A program made the position numbers and the translations under genes. A stretch of DNA of 42,884 nucleotides, from assembly GCA_910585745.1 (NCBI GenBank), contig CAJUFM010000020.1:1-42884 (forward strand), given 5' to 3'. The notes below the pieces were generated by a model. It was not told the DNA's origin and did not search any database. It worked only from the letters and a program-made list of their open reading frames with translations. Each line of letters begins with the position of its first letter. The stretch's first letter is position 1. This DNA is from an uncultured Eubacterium sp. GTDB lineage: Bacteria > Bacillota > Clostridia > Lachnospirales > Lachnospiraceae. Shown one piece after another: positions 1-8,134 of this stretch.

Positions 1-240
1 ATCCATATCCCCCACAAACAGACTCCTGATCCCCGCGAATTTTTCCTTATTTGCCACGATGCTGTCGATGATCGGCTGGGCACCATTATCCCAAGATTCT
101 CCCCAGCACCCTATGATGATCTCTTCCAGTTCCGGCAGCTGCGGATCTGCCAGGATCTCTTCAGCCATAGTCTGTGCATTCTTTTTTCCTTCTTCATAAT
201 CTTCCCACTCATATACATACTTTTTACTCTTTTCTGACAT
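1..240 (-). CDS. STM4015-family (leucine-rich-repeat type) protein, N-terminal part, cut by the window edge
   Basis: Reading leftwards from an ATG at 240 gives 80 codons that stay open to base 1, so the gene continues outside the window. The start follows a clear GGAGG about 8 bases upstream. The segment IIGCWGESWDNGAQPII followed by a conserved ending IRSLFVGDMD resembles the N-terminal region of the STM4015 family, whose members carry leucine-rich repeats further on. No molecular function is established for that family, as far as I know. It has its own promoter (344-372) and a leader of about 95 bases. The family call is from remembered motif similarity, and the rest of the protein cannot be seen. 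Confidence 0.7.
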   Translation of the reverse strand, partial: MSEKSKKYVYEWEDYEEGKKNAQTMAEEILADPQLPELEEIIIGCWGESWDNGAQPIIDSIVANKEKFAGIRSLFVGDMD

Positions 241-343
241 AATAATAAGACCTCCATTCCTTTTTCCTGGCTTAACTCGACGATGCGGATTTGAATTCTG
301 ACTCCGAACCGCAATTCCACCAGGGATGACATAATATAAATTT

Positions 344-372
344 ATTTTAACACAATCCCCCTGCTCTGTCAT
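344..372 (-). promoter_or_regulatory. sigma-A promoter for the STM4015-type gene
   Basis: On the minus strand ATGACA (367-372) is followed after 17 bases by TAAAAT (344-349). This is 5 of 6 matches to each consensus hexamer with ideal spacing. The leader contains a copy of a short repeat also seen near 2500. Confidence 0.55.
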
Positions 373-454
373 CTATTACCTTTTTCATAAACTTGTCTCT
401 CCAGTTAATATCAAAACTAACTTTATCCACCTCAAATAGCTGGTAAACTTCCTC

Positions 455-1363
455 CTAATAGTTTACAATTAAAACCTCTCGTGTCACTGATTTTCTATTC
501 TTCCTCTGATAGTTTGCATTATGGTATGTATACTCAAGATCCATCTGTCTGTAAGCCGGCCTATATTTTAACCATGTTTCCAATATTTCGTTTCTTCTCC
601 CTTTGGATTCAATGACATTTGATAACGCAAACCGTATATGCCGTTGGGATAAAGAATCCAGCAGTTCCAGCAGATCTCTTTCGTCCTCTTCTCTCCAGCC
701 TCCGTTCTCATTATAGGCAGCACAGGTAATAAGATAGGGGGGATCTGCGTAAACAAAATCTCCAGATTTAAGGCAGTCCAGATCCATATCTTTAAAATTC
801 AGATTGGTAAATACCGCTTTCTGTGTATGCAGCAGATTGAGAAAAGCAGATAATTTACCATACATGTTCTGATTGAAGTCCCTCTTCCCCGGCGGCAGAT
901 TGAAACCGCCCTTCTGGTTAAAGCGGATCTGATTATTAAAGGCATAGATGATCAGTGTATATAATTTTATGTAATAGTCATCATCCTGAACCTCTGCCTG
1001 GTTGACATCCTGACGCAACTTCATATAAGGTTCCCGGTTATAGGCGCTCAATCCGTCACTGCTGCTGCAGCTATAATATTTATATCCCTTTGTTTTTACG
1101 TCGGACAAGCCATAAATCCGGATGACATCTTCAAGCCGGTTTATAAATTCCTGGCTGTCAAGTCTCTGCATGACAGAGTACAGATTTATCAACGGCGTGC
1201 AGCTATCATTGTAAATGTGCGCCTTTGCCGCCACGTTGATCCCTACATTACATCCTCCACAAAACAGATCCACAAAAGTTCCTATCTGATCTGGAAACAA
1301 TGGCAATATCTGAGGTAAAAGCCTGTACTTCCCCCCAGTGTAATTTAATGGTGACTGTATCAT
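455..1363 (-). CDS. D12-class DNA adenine-N6 methyltransferase (Dam-like), second of a pair
   Basis: Transfers a methyl group from S-adenosylmethionine to N6 of adenine in a specific DNA site. Near the N-terminus SPLNYTGGKYRLL is motif X of D12-class enzymes; VDLFCGGCNVG is the SAM-binding motif I; YADPPY in the C-terminal half is catalytic motif IV (DPPY). The 302-residue length is normal. I chose ATG 1363 because GAGGG lies 5 bases upstream; an upstream ATG at 1387 has no ribosome site. The gene begins 8 bases after the stop of the other methyltransferase, so they are surely co-transcribed. Two different enzymes of this class side by side usually modify the two strands of an asymmetric site in a type IIS restriction system, but no nuclease gene is visible. 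Recognition site unknown. Confidence 0.88.
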   Translation of the reverse strand: MIQSPLNYTGGKYRLLPQILPLFPDQIGTFVDLFCGGCNVGINVAAKAHIYNDSCTPLINLYSVMQRLDSQEFINRLEDVIRIYGLSDVKTKGYKYYSCSSSDGLSAYNREPYMKLRQDVNQAEVQDDDYYIKLYTLIIYAFNNQIRFNQKGGFNLPPGKRDFNQNMYGKLSAFLNLLHTQKAVFTNLNFKDMDLDCLKSGDFVYADPPYLITCAAYNENGGWREEDERDLLELLDSLSQRHIRFALSNVIESKGRRNEILETWLKYRPAYRQMDLEYTYHNANYQRKNRKSVTREVLIVNY

Positions 1364-1371
1364 AGTTTCCC

Positions 1372-2457
1372 TCACACTTCCAAACATGCCGCCACAGGCG
1401 GCACAAACAATTCGTGAAAAGCGTGTAACCCTGTGCTTCGCACAGGGTTACAGGTGCAAAGAAATAACCGCTCCTGATTGTCGGCTATATCTGATTTACC
1501 CGTTGTAAAAGCTTTATAATTTTCCGAAAATACTTTTACTTCCCCTTTGTTGTTTAATATTCTAAAAATATCCTCATCTGAAATCTTCGCGTTGGAACGA
1601 TCATTTCCCTTTGCCGCCATATTATTATAAGAAAGCAGGATATAGCGGCAGTCAAGATTTTGAATCAGGTCTTCAAATGCCTCCGCCGCACTTTTCGTAC
1701 AATATCTGCTCTTTAAGCGACTCCGGTCCATCTTCCTGGCAACACCAAACACCTCAGGTTTTTCCCACCGCGCCACATTTTCCAGCAAATGATAGGCATC
1801 ACAGTACTGTCTGGAATTATAAGGCGGATCTATATAAACCAGATCTGCCGCTATGTCCCTGGCCAGATCATTGGAATCCACATTAAAGCATTGATTGTTC
1901 GGATGATTCACTTCACTTACATCCGGCAAATGCAGTTCAAGATGAACATCAAATTCAACACCTTGCCGAAAGGCGTCATAATGTCCGCAGGTTTTGGCTA
2001 TTTTATCCATGGCATAAAGTAAGGACGTAATCAAAATAGCCCGTTCCCTAAAATTAATTTTTCCCTGCCCATATTTTTTCTCTATATCTTCTCTTATAAA
2101 ACCTATTTTTGCACAATCCTCCAAACTAAAGTAGGTATTGGCAAAATTTTGGGTCATATAATTTTCTTCCTTTTCCTTCCTGTCATTGTATGCATCGATC
2201 ATATTTTCCAACAGATCTTTATTATATGACTCGGCAGAAAACCAGGCATAATTAGAGATATAATTGCTGTACAAAATGTCGTTTGTGATCAGCTGTTTTT
2301 CCTGAAATCCAGATGCAACCACTCCCGTTCCTGCAAAAATATCCACAACAGTATTTACATTTTCACACTCATCTTCCACCACTTTCTGGATAAACGAAAG
2401 CAGGCGGTATTTATTTCCCAGATACCGTCTATTGTTGATTTTAGTGGTTTTAGCCAT
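1372..2457 (-). CDS. D12-class DNA adenine methyltransferase (FokI/NlaIII-like), first of a pair
   Basis: A second, different adenine methyltransferase. NRRYLGNKYRLLSFI near the start is motif X, VVDIFAGTGVVA is the SAM-binding motif I, and YIDPPYNSRQY around residues 210-220 is motif IV in the form I associate with the NlaIII- and FokI-methylase branch. The protein is 361 residues. The last 25 or so residues after LFLCTC are encoded by a strong palindrome (1424-1452) and a smaller one (1387-1403), so this tail looks like sequence captured from a repeat rather than part of the fold. It heads the operon and has its own promoter (2559-2587), with a leader of about 95 bases. Target site unknown; a solitary modification pair or a leftover restriction system are both possible. 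Confidence 0.88.
   Translation of the reverse strand: MAKTTKINNRRYLGNKYRLLSFIQKVVEDECENVNTVVDIFAGTGVVASGFQEKQLITNDILYSNYISNYAWFSAESYNKDLLENMIDAYNDRKEKEENYMTQNFANTYFSLEDCAKIGFIREDIEKKYGQGKINFRERAILITSLLYAMDKIAKTCGHYDAFRQGVEFDVHLELHLPDVSEVNHPNNQCFNVDSNDLARDIAADLVYIDPPYNSRQYCDAYHLLENVARWEKPEVFGVARKMDRSRLKSRYCTKSAAEAFEDLIQNLDCRYILLSYNNMAAKGNDRSNAKISDEDIFRILNNKGEVKVFSENYKAFTTGKSDIADNQERLFLCTCNPVRSTGLHAFHELFVPPVAACLEV
1387..1452 (-). repeat. two palindromes inside the 3' end of the methyltransferase gene
   Basis: Bases 1424-1435 pair perfectly with 1441-1452 (12 bp, loop CTTCG), and 1387-1393 pair with 1397-1403 (7 bp, loop ACA). Both are translated as the C-terminal tail of the upstream methyltransferase. 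The second sits just before the ribosome site of the downstream gene. Confidence 0.75.
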
Positions 2458-2558
2458 TTGTATTACCTCTTACTATGTTCTTTTAAGCCCCATGTCCTAG
2501 CTCGACGGCACCAATTTGAACCCTGTTTCGTCCTGCGCTAGCTTTACTTTTATAATAA

Positions 2559-2587
2559 AGTATATCACATATGCCCCCTGTTCTCAA
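2559..2587 (-). promoter_or_regulatory. sigma-A promoter of the methyltransferase pair
   Basis: On the minus strand TTGAGA (2582-2587), 17 bases, TATACT (2559-2564). It is divergent from the thiW promoter, with about 30 bases between the two -35 elements. Confidence 0.7.
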
Positions 2588-2616
2588 TTGTTGTTTCCTG
2601 CCACATCTTTTCAGAT

Positions 2617-2645
2617 TTGATTCCCTGAGATTTTTCTGTTATACT
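2617..2645 (+). promoter_or_regulatory. sigma-A promoter of thiW-thiM
   Basis: TTGATT (2617-2622), 17 bases, TATACT (2640-2645), followed by a leader of about 37 bases before thiW. The leader is too short for a TPP riboswitch and contains no such motif, so any thiamine control would have to be by a protein. Confidence 0.7.
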
Positions 2646-2689
2646 TAGCTCGACACTAAACCAGAACCGGTCAGAACGGAGAATAACCA

Positions 2690-3181
2690 ATGAATCTGAA
2701 AAAATCATGCTTTACCGCATTTATGTCCTGTATAAGCTTTATCCTATCAACCTTTGTATCCTTTCCCTTTGTCGTACCCTTTCAGCACTGCTGCAATGTG
2801 ATCTGCGCGGTACTGCTCGGACCAGTCTATGGATTTATCTCTGCACTGATCACCGGGTGTATGAGGATGCTTCTGACTGGAAGACCTGTTACCGCCATCA
2901 TTGGAGCTGTCATAGGGGCTCTTTTATCTGGATTTTTTTACACCATCTCTAAGAAAATGATGCTGGCGGTGGCTGGGGAGATCATCGGCACCGGACTGAT
3001 CAGTGCCCTTTTGAGTTATTATGCCATGAAATATGGCTTTGGCGTAACCCTCTCCACCCCTCTCTACTATATTCCTCTGTTCATGCCCGCCTGTATCACG
3101 GGGGCGTTTCTGGGGTATGCCATACTAGTCCTTCTTAAGAGATCCGGTTCATTATCAAAAATACGGGAGATGTTAAAATGA
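2690..3181 (+). CDS. thiW: ThiW-type substrate-binding (S) component of an ECF transporter for the thiazole precursor of thiamine
   Basis: A 163-residue, very hydrophobic protein with about five or six membrane segments, the size and character of ECF S components. The early QHCCNVICAVLLGPVYGF stretch and the short polar tail fit ThiW. The immediate partner is thiM (4-bp ATGA overlap), the classic context for ThiW, which imports hydroxyethylthiazole for ThiM to phosphorylate. S components of group II ECF transporters share an energising module; the ecfA1-ecfA2-ecfT genes at 17.4-20.0 kb are the obvious candidate. The ATG start has a GGAG about 10 bases upstream. Substrate is inferred from context. 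Confidence 0.85.
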   Translation: MNLKKSCFTAFMSCISFILSTFVSFPFVVPFQHCCNVICAVLLGPVYGFISALITGCMRMLLTGRPVTAIIGAVIGALLSGFFYTISKKMMLAVAGEIIGTGLISALLSYYAMKYGFGVTLSTPLYYIPLFMPACITGAFLGYAILVLLKRSGSLSKIREMLK

Positions 3182-3999
3182 TAGAGGAAGATTTGATCAT
3201 AAAAAATATTAACAAAATGGAGCCAAAAATCCACTCCATAACCAATACCATCACCATCAATGACTGTGCCAATATCCTTCTGGCATCCGGTGGACATGCC
3301 ACGATGGCATCCGATCCGGCGGAAGCTGCTGAGATGACCTCCCACTGCGATGGTCTTGTACTGAATCTGGGAGCAGTGTCCTCTCTGGAAGCGATGCTGG
3401 CAGCCGGGAAGGAGTCCAACCGTCTGGGACATCCTGTCGTCCTGGATCCGGTGGCTGCTGGTGCCACTTCCCTCCGGAAAAATGCCTGTCAGCGTCTTTT
3501 ATCAGAACTGCGCTTTTCCGCCATCCGGGGCAATGCCTCCGAGATCCGTACTCTTTCCGATCTCCTCACTAAGTCGGGAAATACCACAAAATCTTTTGTG
3601 GATACCCCGGAAGCGGAAATCATGCAGGAGAAAAATCTAGAGATCTGCCGTGAGAACGCCCGCTGTCTATCCCAGTATACGGATGCCCTTATCGTGGTAT
3701 CTGGGAAAGAGGATCTGGTGGTGTACCAGGATCAATGTGAGATGCTCCAGGGAGGCTCTCCTCTCTCGGCCCGGATCACCGGCAGCGGCTGTATGCTCAC
3801 CGAACTCATCTGCCTGTGCATGGCAGCAAACCCCGAAGATCACTGGAGCGCTGCCTGTACTGCGGTTCGTCAGATGAACCTTGCCGCAGAAAAAGCAGCC
3901 CGGAAAACCCAGGCTGCCAAAGGGGGAACAATGTCCTTCCGAATGTATCTCATCGATGAGATCAGCAGACAGTTTACAGGTGGAGTACCCGGTCTCTGA
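3178..3999 (+). CDS. thiM: hydroxyethylthiazole kinase
   Basis: Phosphorylates 4-methyl-5-(2-hydroxyethyl)thiazole with ATP for thiamine salvage. Family motifs in order: IHSITNTITINDCAN near residue 18, VLNLGA, VLDPVAAGAT, the RGNASEI motif, VVSGKEDLV, and TGSGCMLTE, which carries the Gly-Ser-Gly-Cys active-site loop. At 273 residues it is the usual length. The start overlaps the thiW stop (ATGA), so the two are translationally coupled. The last 26 bases overlap the 3' end of the convergent nrdD gene, with no terminator between them. Confidence 0.95.
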   Translation: MIEEDLIIKNINKMEPKIHSITNTITINDCANILLASGGHATMASDPAEAAEMTSHCDGLVLNLGAVSSLEAMLAAGKESNRLGHPVVLDPVAAGATSLRKNACQRLLSELRFSAIRGNASEIRTLSDLLTKSGNTTKSFVDTPEAEIMQEKNLEICRENARCLSQYTDALIVVSGKEDLVVYQDQCEMLQGGSPLSARITGSGCMLTELICLCMAANPEDHWSAACTAVRQMNLAAEKAARKTQAAKGGTMSFRMYLIDEISRQFTGGVPGL

Positions 4000-6151
4000 T
4001 CTCCTGGGTGCGTCCCTGGTTCCAGAACTGAGTTCCAATATATCCACAGGTACGTCTCGCCACAAAAAGTTTCGTCTGGTCGCTGCAGTCACAGTTGGGG
4101 CACTGCCACATAAGCTTGCCAGAATCATCTTCTTTGATCACCACTTCACCAGAATAACCGCATTCCTCACAGAAATCACTCTTTGTATTCAGCTCCGCAT
4201 ACATGATATTATCATAAATATGGCGCATTACAGAAAGGACTGCCGGAATATTATCCTGCATATTCGGCACCTCTACATAGCTGATCGCCCCTCCTGGCGA
4301 CAGCTTTTGAAACTCAGATTCAAAACTGAGTTTACGGAAAGCATCGATTTTTTCTGTTACATGGATATGATAGCTGTTGGTGATATAGTTTTTATCAGTT
4401 ACACCCTGGATCACCCCAAAACGTTTCTGCAGGCATTTGGCAAACTTATAAGTGGTAGACTCCATCGGTGTTCCGTATACAGAATAACTTATATGCTCCT
4501 GTACTTTCCATTCCCCGCACTTGTCATTCAGCCGTTTCATCACCGCCAGGGCAAAATCCCTCCCTTCCGGATCCGTGTGAGATTTTCCCGTCATCCGCAC
4601 ACACATCTCATACAGTCCCGCATAGCCAAGAGAGATGGTAGAATATCCGTCATACAGCAGTTTATCTATTTTTTCTCCCTTATCCAGCCTTGCCAGTGCC
4701 CCATGCTGCCACAAGATCGGAGCCACATCCGATACTGTTCCTTTGAGCCTTTCATGACGGCAACGCAGCGCCCGGTGGCACAGCTCCAGCCTTTCATCTA
4801 ATATTTTCCAGAACTTATCCATATCACCATAGGAAGAACATGCCACATCCACAAGATTTATCGTCACAACTCCCTGATTAAACCGGCCATAATATTTATG
4901 GCTTCCGTCCGGATTTCTCTGTCCGTCTTCTACCGTGAGGAAGGAACGGCAGCCCATACATGTATACACATCCCCCTGCTTTAGCTGACGCATCACTTTG
5001 GCAGATATATAATCCGGCACCATTCTTTTTGCCGTGCACTTCGCCGCCAGTTTCGTCAGATACCAAAATTCAGAATCTTCTTCCATATTATCCTTATCCA
5101 GTACATAGATCAGTTTCGGAAATGCCGGTGTGATCCACACCCCTTTTTCATTTTTTACTCCCTGGATCCGCTGTCCCAATACCTCCTCGATCAACAGCGC
5201 CAGATCGTGGCGAGTCTGTCCCTCCACTTCGTCCAGATACATAAACATCGTTACAAAAGGCGCTTGTCCGTTACAGGTCATCAATGTGATCAACTGATAC
5301 TGGATCGTCTGGATCCCCCGCTTGATCTCATCGGCAAGTCTCTTCTTTACAATTTCTTCCAGCTTCATATCATTGGAAGAAAGACCCAGAGAAGCAAATT
5401 CCTCCTGAACTTCCTTTCTGAGTTTTCTACGGCTGATATCCACAAAAGGCGCCAGATGAGCCAGGGAAAAAGATTGTCCGCCGTACTGGTTGCTCGCCAC
5501 CTGCGCCACGATCTGAGTAGTCACATTGCATGCCGTATAAAAGGAATGTGGTTTTTCAATCAAAGTATCGCTGATCACTGTACCATTTTGAAGCATATCC
5601 TCCAGATTGATCAAGTCACAGTTATGCTCTTTCTGGGCATAATAATCCGAATCATGAAAATGAATGATGCCTTCCTTATGGGCGTCCACGATCTCCTTCG
5701 GCAACAGGAGACGCAGCGTCAGATCCCTGCTGACCTGACCCGCCATATAATCCCGCTGTGTAGAATTGATGCTGGCATCTTTATTGGAATTTTCCTGATT
5801 GACTTCTTCGTTATTGCACTCTATGAGTGACAGGATCTCGCTGTCTGTCGTATTGGCTTTTCTGGCGATCTCACGCTGGTAACGGTAACGCACATACTTC
5901 TGTGCGATCTCATACCCGCCCTCCTGCATAATGCCAACCTCTACCATATCCTGTATGCTTTCCACATTGACAGCGTGGGAAGCACTTTCAATCCTGTTGG
6001 ATACCCGGTTTGTCACATCTGCGATCTGAAGCAGCGACAGGCTTTTGTGTTCCTCCACCTCTTTATTTGCTTTCTGGATCGCATTACTGATCTTCTCTGG
6101 ATCAAACTCTACCTCTTCCCCGTTACGCTTGATTACCCTTGTCCTACTCAT
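3974..6151 (-). CDS. nrdD: anaerobic (class III) ribonucleoside-triphosphate reductase
   Basis: Reduces ribonucleoside triphosphates to deoxynucleotides using a glycyl radical and formate, in the absence of oxygen. An N-terminal ATP-cone (VIKRNGEEVEFDPEKI) senses ATP/dATP. The C-terminus has a CEEC...CPNC zinc site followed by RRTCGYIGTQFWNQGR, whose glycine becomes the radical. I start it at ATG 6151 (725 residues); an in-frame TTG at 6181 lies upstream, but the protein family begins close to MSRTRVIKRNG. The activating enzyme NrdG is not adjacent: downstream sits the opposing thiM. Two NrdR boxes 31 bp apart flank its transcription start. Confidence 0.97.
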   Translation of the reverse strand: MSRTRVIKRNGEEVEFDPEKISNAIQKANKEVEEHKSLSLLQIADVTNRVSNRIESASHAVNVESIQDMVEVGIMQEGGYEIAQKYVRYRYQREIARKANTTDSEILSLIECNNEEVNQENSNKDASINSTQRDYMAGQVSRDLTLRLLLPKEIVDAHKEGIIHFHDSDYYAQKEHNCDLINLEDMLQNGTVISDTLIEKPHSFYTACNVTTQIVAQVASNQYGGQSFSLAHLAPFVDISRRKLRKEVQEEFASLGLSSNDMKLEEIVKKRLADEIKRGIQTIQYQLITLMTCNGQAPFVTMFMYLDEVEGQTRHDLALLIEEVLGQRIQGVKNEKGVWITPAFPKLIYVLDKDNMEEDSEFWYLTKLAAKCTAKRMVPDYISAKVMRQLKQGDVYTCMGCRSFLTVEDGQRNPDGSHKYYGRFNQGVVTINLVDVACSSYGDMDKFWKILDERLELCHRALRCRHERLKGTVSDVAPILWQHGALARLDKGEKIDKLLYDGYSTISLGYAGLYEMCVRMTGKSHTDPEGRDFALAVMKRLNDKCGEWKVQEHISYSVYGTPMESTTYKFAKCLQKRFGVIQGVTDKNYITNSYHIHVTEKIDAFRKLSFESEFQKLSPGGAISYVEVPNMQDNIPAVLSVMRHIYDNIMYAELNTKSDFCEECGYSGEVVIKEDDSGKLMWQCPNCDCSDQTKLFVARRTCGYIGTQFWNQGRTQEIRDRVLHL

Positions 6152-6178
6152 GATTACAATTTCTCCAATCCTTCTTAA

Positions 6179-6225
6179 CAACTGAATATAGTATTTTATT
6201 CATCTCAAAACACAAGATGTTGTGT
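6179..6225 (-). promoter_or_regulatory. pair of NrdR boxes upstream of nrdD
   Basis: Box 1 is ACACAACATCTTGTGT on the minus strand (6210-6225), a near-perfect palindrome. Box 2 is ATACTATATTCAGTTG (6179-6194), matching about 11 of 16 positions of the consensus acaCwAtATaTwGtgt. Their centres are exactly 31 bp apart, the helically phased spacing typical of NrdR operators. Box 1 lies immediately after the -10 element, where binding would block transcription. The nrdR gene is not in this window. Confidence 0.75.
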
Positions 6226-6228
6226 TCT

Positions 6229-6257
6229 ATCATATCACTCCCCGGATTAGATGTAAA
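6229..6257 (-). promoter_or_regulatory. sigma-A promoter of nrdD
   Basis: Minus strand TTTACA (6252-6257), 17 bases, TATGAT (6229-6234). The first NrdR box begins 3 bases after the -10 element. Confidence 0.75.
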
Positions 6258-6294
6258 GGGTTAATTATGAAAAAAAATAGAAACCGTTCTTTTC

Positions 6295-8058
6295 CTACAA
6301 AATCCCCACCTTTTTCAGTAAAAATTCCCCATTTGTTGTCTTTGCCACTCCTTCCTGAAGCGTATAGGTAAAATACATATCACCGTCACAATATTCTTCA
6401 CAGAAACTGTAATTTTTTATCCCCTCAGCTTCCTTTTGCTGATCGCAGATCCCAAGATCATGAGTCGTAATAATGCCGCAGCAGCCCTGCTGGGAAAGTT
6501 TCTGTATGACGCCCTCAGCTCCTTTTCTGCGGTCCACAGAATTCGTCCCCCGAAAGATCTCATCAATCAGAAAAAATACCGGTTCTGCTTCCCCCGCCGC
6601 ATCGATGATCCGGCGGATCCGGAGCAGTTCAGAATAAAATGTAGAGATTCCCTCCGTGGTGCGGTCCACGATCCGCATAGAAGTCATAATCCGGAGACAG
6701 CCGCAGCTCATAGCTTCCCCACACACCCAGCTCCCTGCCCTGGCAAGAACCATATTGATGCCCACGGTGCGCATAAACGTGCTCTTTCCAGACATATTAG
6801 AGCCGGAAAGGATGACAATGCCATCCTCCATCTCAAGATCATTGCATACCCGTTCTTTGTTGGGCAGCAGCGGATGGCCCATCTTTCCCCCGCAAAATCC
6901 TTTGTTTCCCTCCTTCAATTCCGGCGCGCACATCCGGTCGCAGCTGCGCAGCAGATTGGCAAAACTTAAATAGCACTCCATCTCTCCCAGCGCCTCAAAC
7001 CATGCATCCACCTTTTCCCCATAAGCTTCTTTCCATCCCTGCAGATCATAGGCATTTTTATAACTCCATAGAAAAGTGGTATTCAGCAGAAAATCCGAAA
7101 GCAGATTTTGACACCAGCCAACATTACGGGAAATGTGGGCCAGTTCATCCATTCCCTTCCTGGCCTCTGCCAGAATCTCCTGCAGTTCCTTTCCCCGCTC
7201 TCCGGCAAATTTCCTAGAAAGCACTTCCCTGACTGCAAGGTTATAGGGCATGATCTTCCGGGAAGCTATGCGCAGCTGTTCCAGATAACTATATTTTCCC
7301 AGTCTCCACAGGCAGAATTGGATCAGGAGAAGAGTCCCCAGCAGGGCAAATCCTGTATTTGTACGGAAGCCGAATAGATAAACGCCGGCAGCTACCGTCA
7401 GCCCCTGCATCACCTTCACCAGTACAGATAACCATCTGCTGCCGGAAAAGGGTTCACGAGCTTTCAGCTGCTCTAAAAGCGCAGATATTTCTTCACCAGT
7501 ATCAATCCGCGAAAAAATATATTCCATACGAACAGCCCTTTCATAATCCTCACTGACCTCATGGATCATCTGCTGCCTTTTAGAGATTTCCTCTATGGAA
7601 TACTCCGGTGAGAGAAGATCTTCTGCCAGTTTCCTGCGTCCATGAAAGGTGTGGGTACAGTTTATATACTGAAACAGAGAACGTTTTCCGATGATATCCA
7701 GATCCCAGGCATATGGATGCTCTTCCCCTGCCAGGTCTCCTCCATCGTCTTCTCCCTCCTGCCACTCTCCCAGGAACCGTTTTTTATCCCTATATACAAT
7801 GTTCCTAATGCCCCGCATCTGCTGAAGCTCCTCCAGAACACGGTTGTGCCATATCAGGGCAAAGACAAACAGCACCAGCTGTGCCGCCGCCACAATGCCC
7901 CATCCCAAATAGTTAGAAGTGAAGCATAACCTGACGCCGGTAAACACCAGTGCTGCAAATAATACTAATTTTATGATTCCCAGTATATTACTTTTCTGAT
8001 TTGTTCTCTCTATCTTGTTTTCATAATACTCAATCATCTCATTGAATCTCTGTTCCAT
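6295..8058 (-). CDS. membrane-anchored MutS-like ATPase
   Basis: A 587-residue protein with a complete C-terminal MutS-type ATPase: Walker A in ILSGSNMSGKSTFMRT, the TTEGISTFYSELLRI helix, Walker B in FFLIDEIFRGTNS, and ITTHDLG. Unlike true MutS, the N-terminal half has no mismatch-binding domain and contains two hydrophobic pairs (about residues 28-75 and 215-255) that look like membrane segments. This architecture is known in Firmicutes and Bacteroidetes as a MutS-family protein of unknown function. Start ATG 8058 has an excellent GGGGAGG site; the upstream in-frame start lacks one. Same-strand neighbours (GH27, GOGAT-like, NSS transporter) do not suggest a role. A direct part in mismatch repair is unlikely. 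Confidence 0.85.
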   Translation of the reverse strand: MEQRFNEMIEYYENKIERTNQKSNILGIIKLVLFAALVFTGVRLCFTSNYLGWGIVAAAQLVLFVFALIWHNRVLEELQQMRGIRNIVYRDKKRFLGEWQEGEDDGGDLAGEEHPYAWDLDIIGKRSLFQYINCTHTFHGRRKLAEDLLSPEYSIEEISKRQQMIHEVSEDYERAVRMEYIFSRIDTGEEISALLEQLKAREPFSGSRWLSVLVKVMQGLTVAAGVYLFGFRTNTGFALLGTLLLIQFCLWRLGKYSYLEQLRIASRKIMPYNLAVREVLSRKFAGERGKELQEILAEARKGMDELAHISRNVGWCQNLLSDFLLNTTFLWSYKNAYDLQGWKEAYGEKVDAWFEALGEMECYLSFANLLRSCDRMCAPELKEGNKGFCGGKMGHPLLPNKERVCNDLEMEDGIVILSGSNMSGKSTFMRTVGINMVLARAGSWVCGEAMSCGCLRIMTSMRIVDRTTEGISTFYSELLRIRRIIDAAGEAEPVFFLIDEIFRGTNSVDRRKGAEGVIQKLSQQGCCGIITTHDLGICDQQKEAEGIKNYSFCEEYCDGDMYFTYTLQEGVAKTTNGEFLLKKVGIL

Positions 8059-8134
8059 ATATCCTCCCCGCCAAAGCCAGCGCAAACAATCTCATGACTA
8101 AAACATCAGGCTGTCCTCAGCTCCACTATTTTGG

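Noticed and set aside
111..332. 73-codon minus-strand frame
   Set aside because: Overlaps the better supported STM4015-type frame (1-240), which has a GGAGG site and family resemblance.
2500..2690. TPP riboswitch before thiW
   Set aside because: The leader after the mapped promoter is only about 37 bases and lacks the CTGAGA and ACCTGATCTGG motifs.
3881..4801. 306-codon plus-strand frame antisense to nrdD
   Set aside because: Lies on the conserved C-terminal half of nrdD and has no ribosome site or domain.
6258..6294. terminator after the MutS-like gene
   Set aside because: A run of eight T is present on the minus strand but the preceding stem has only about four pairs.
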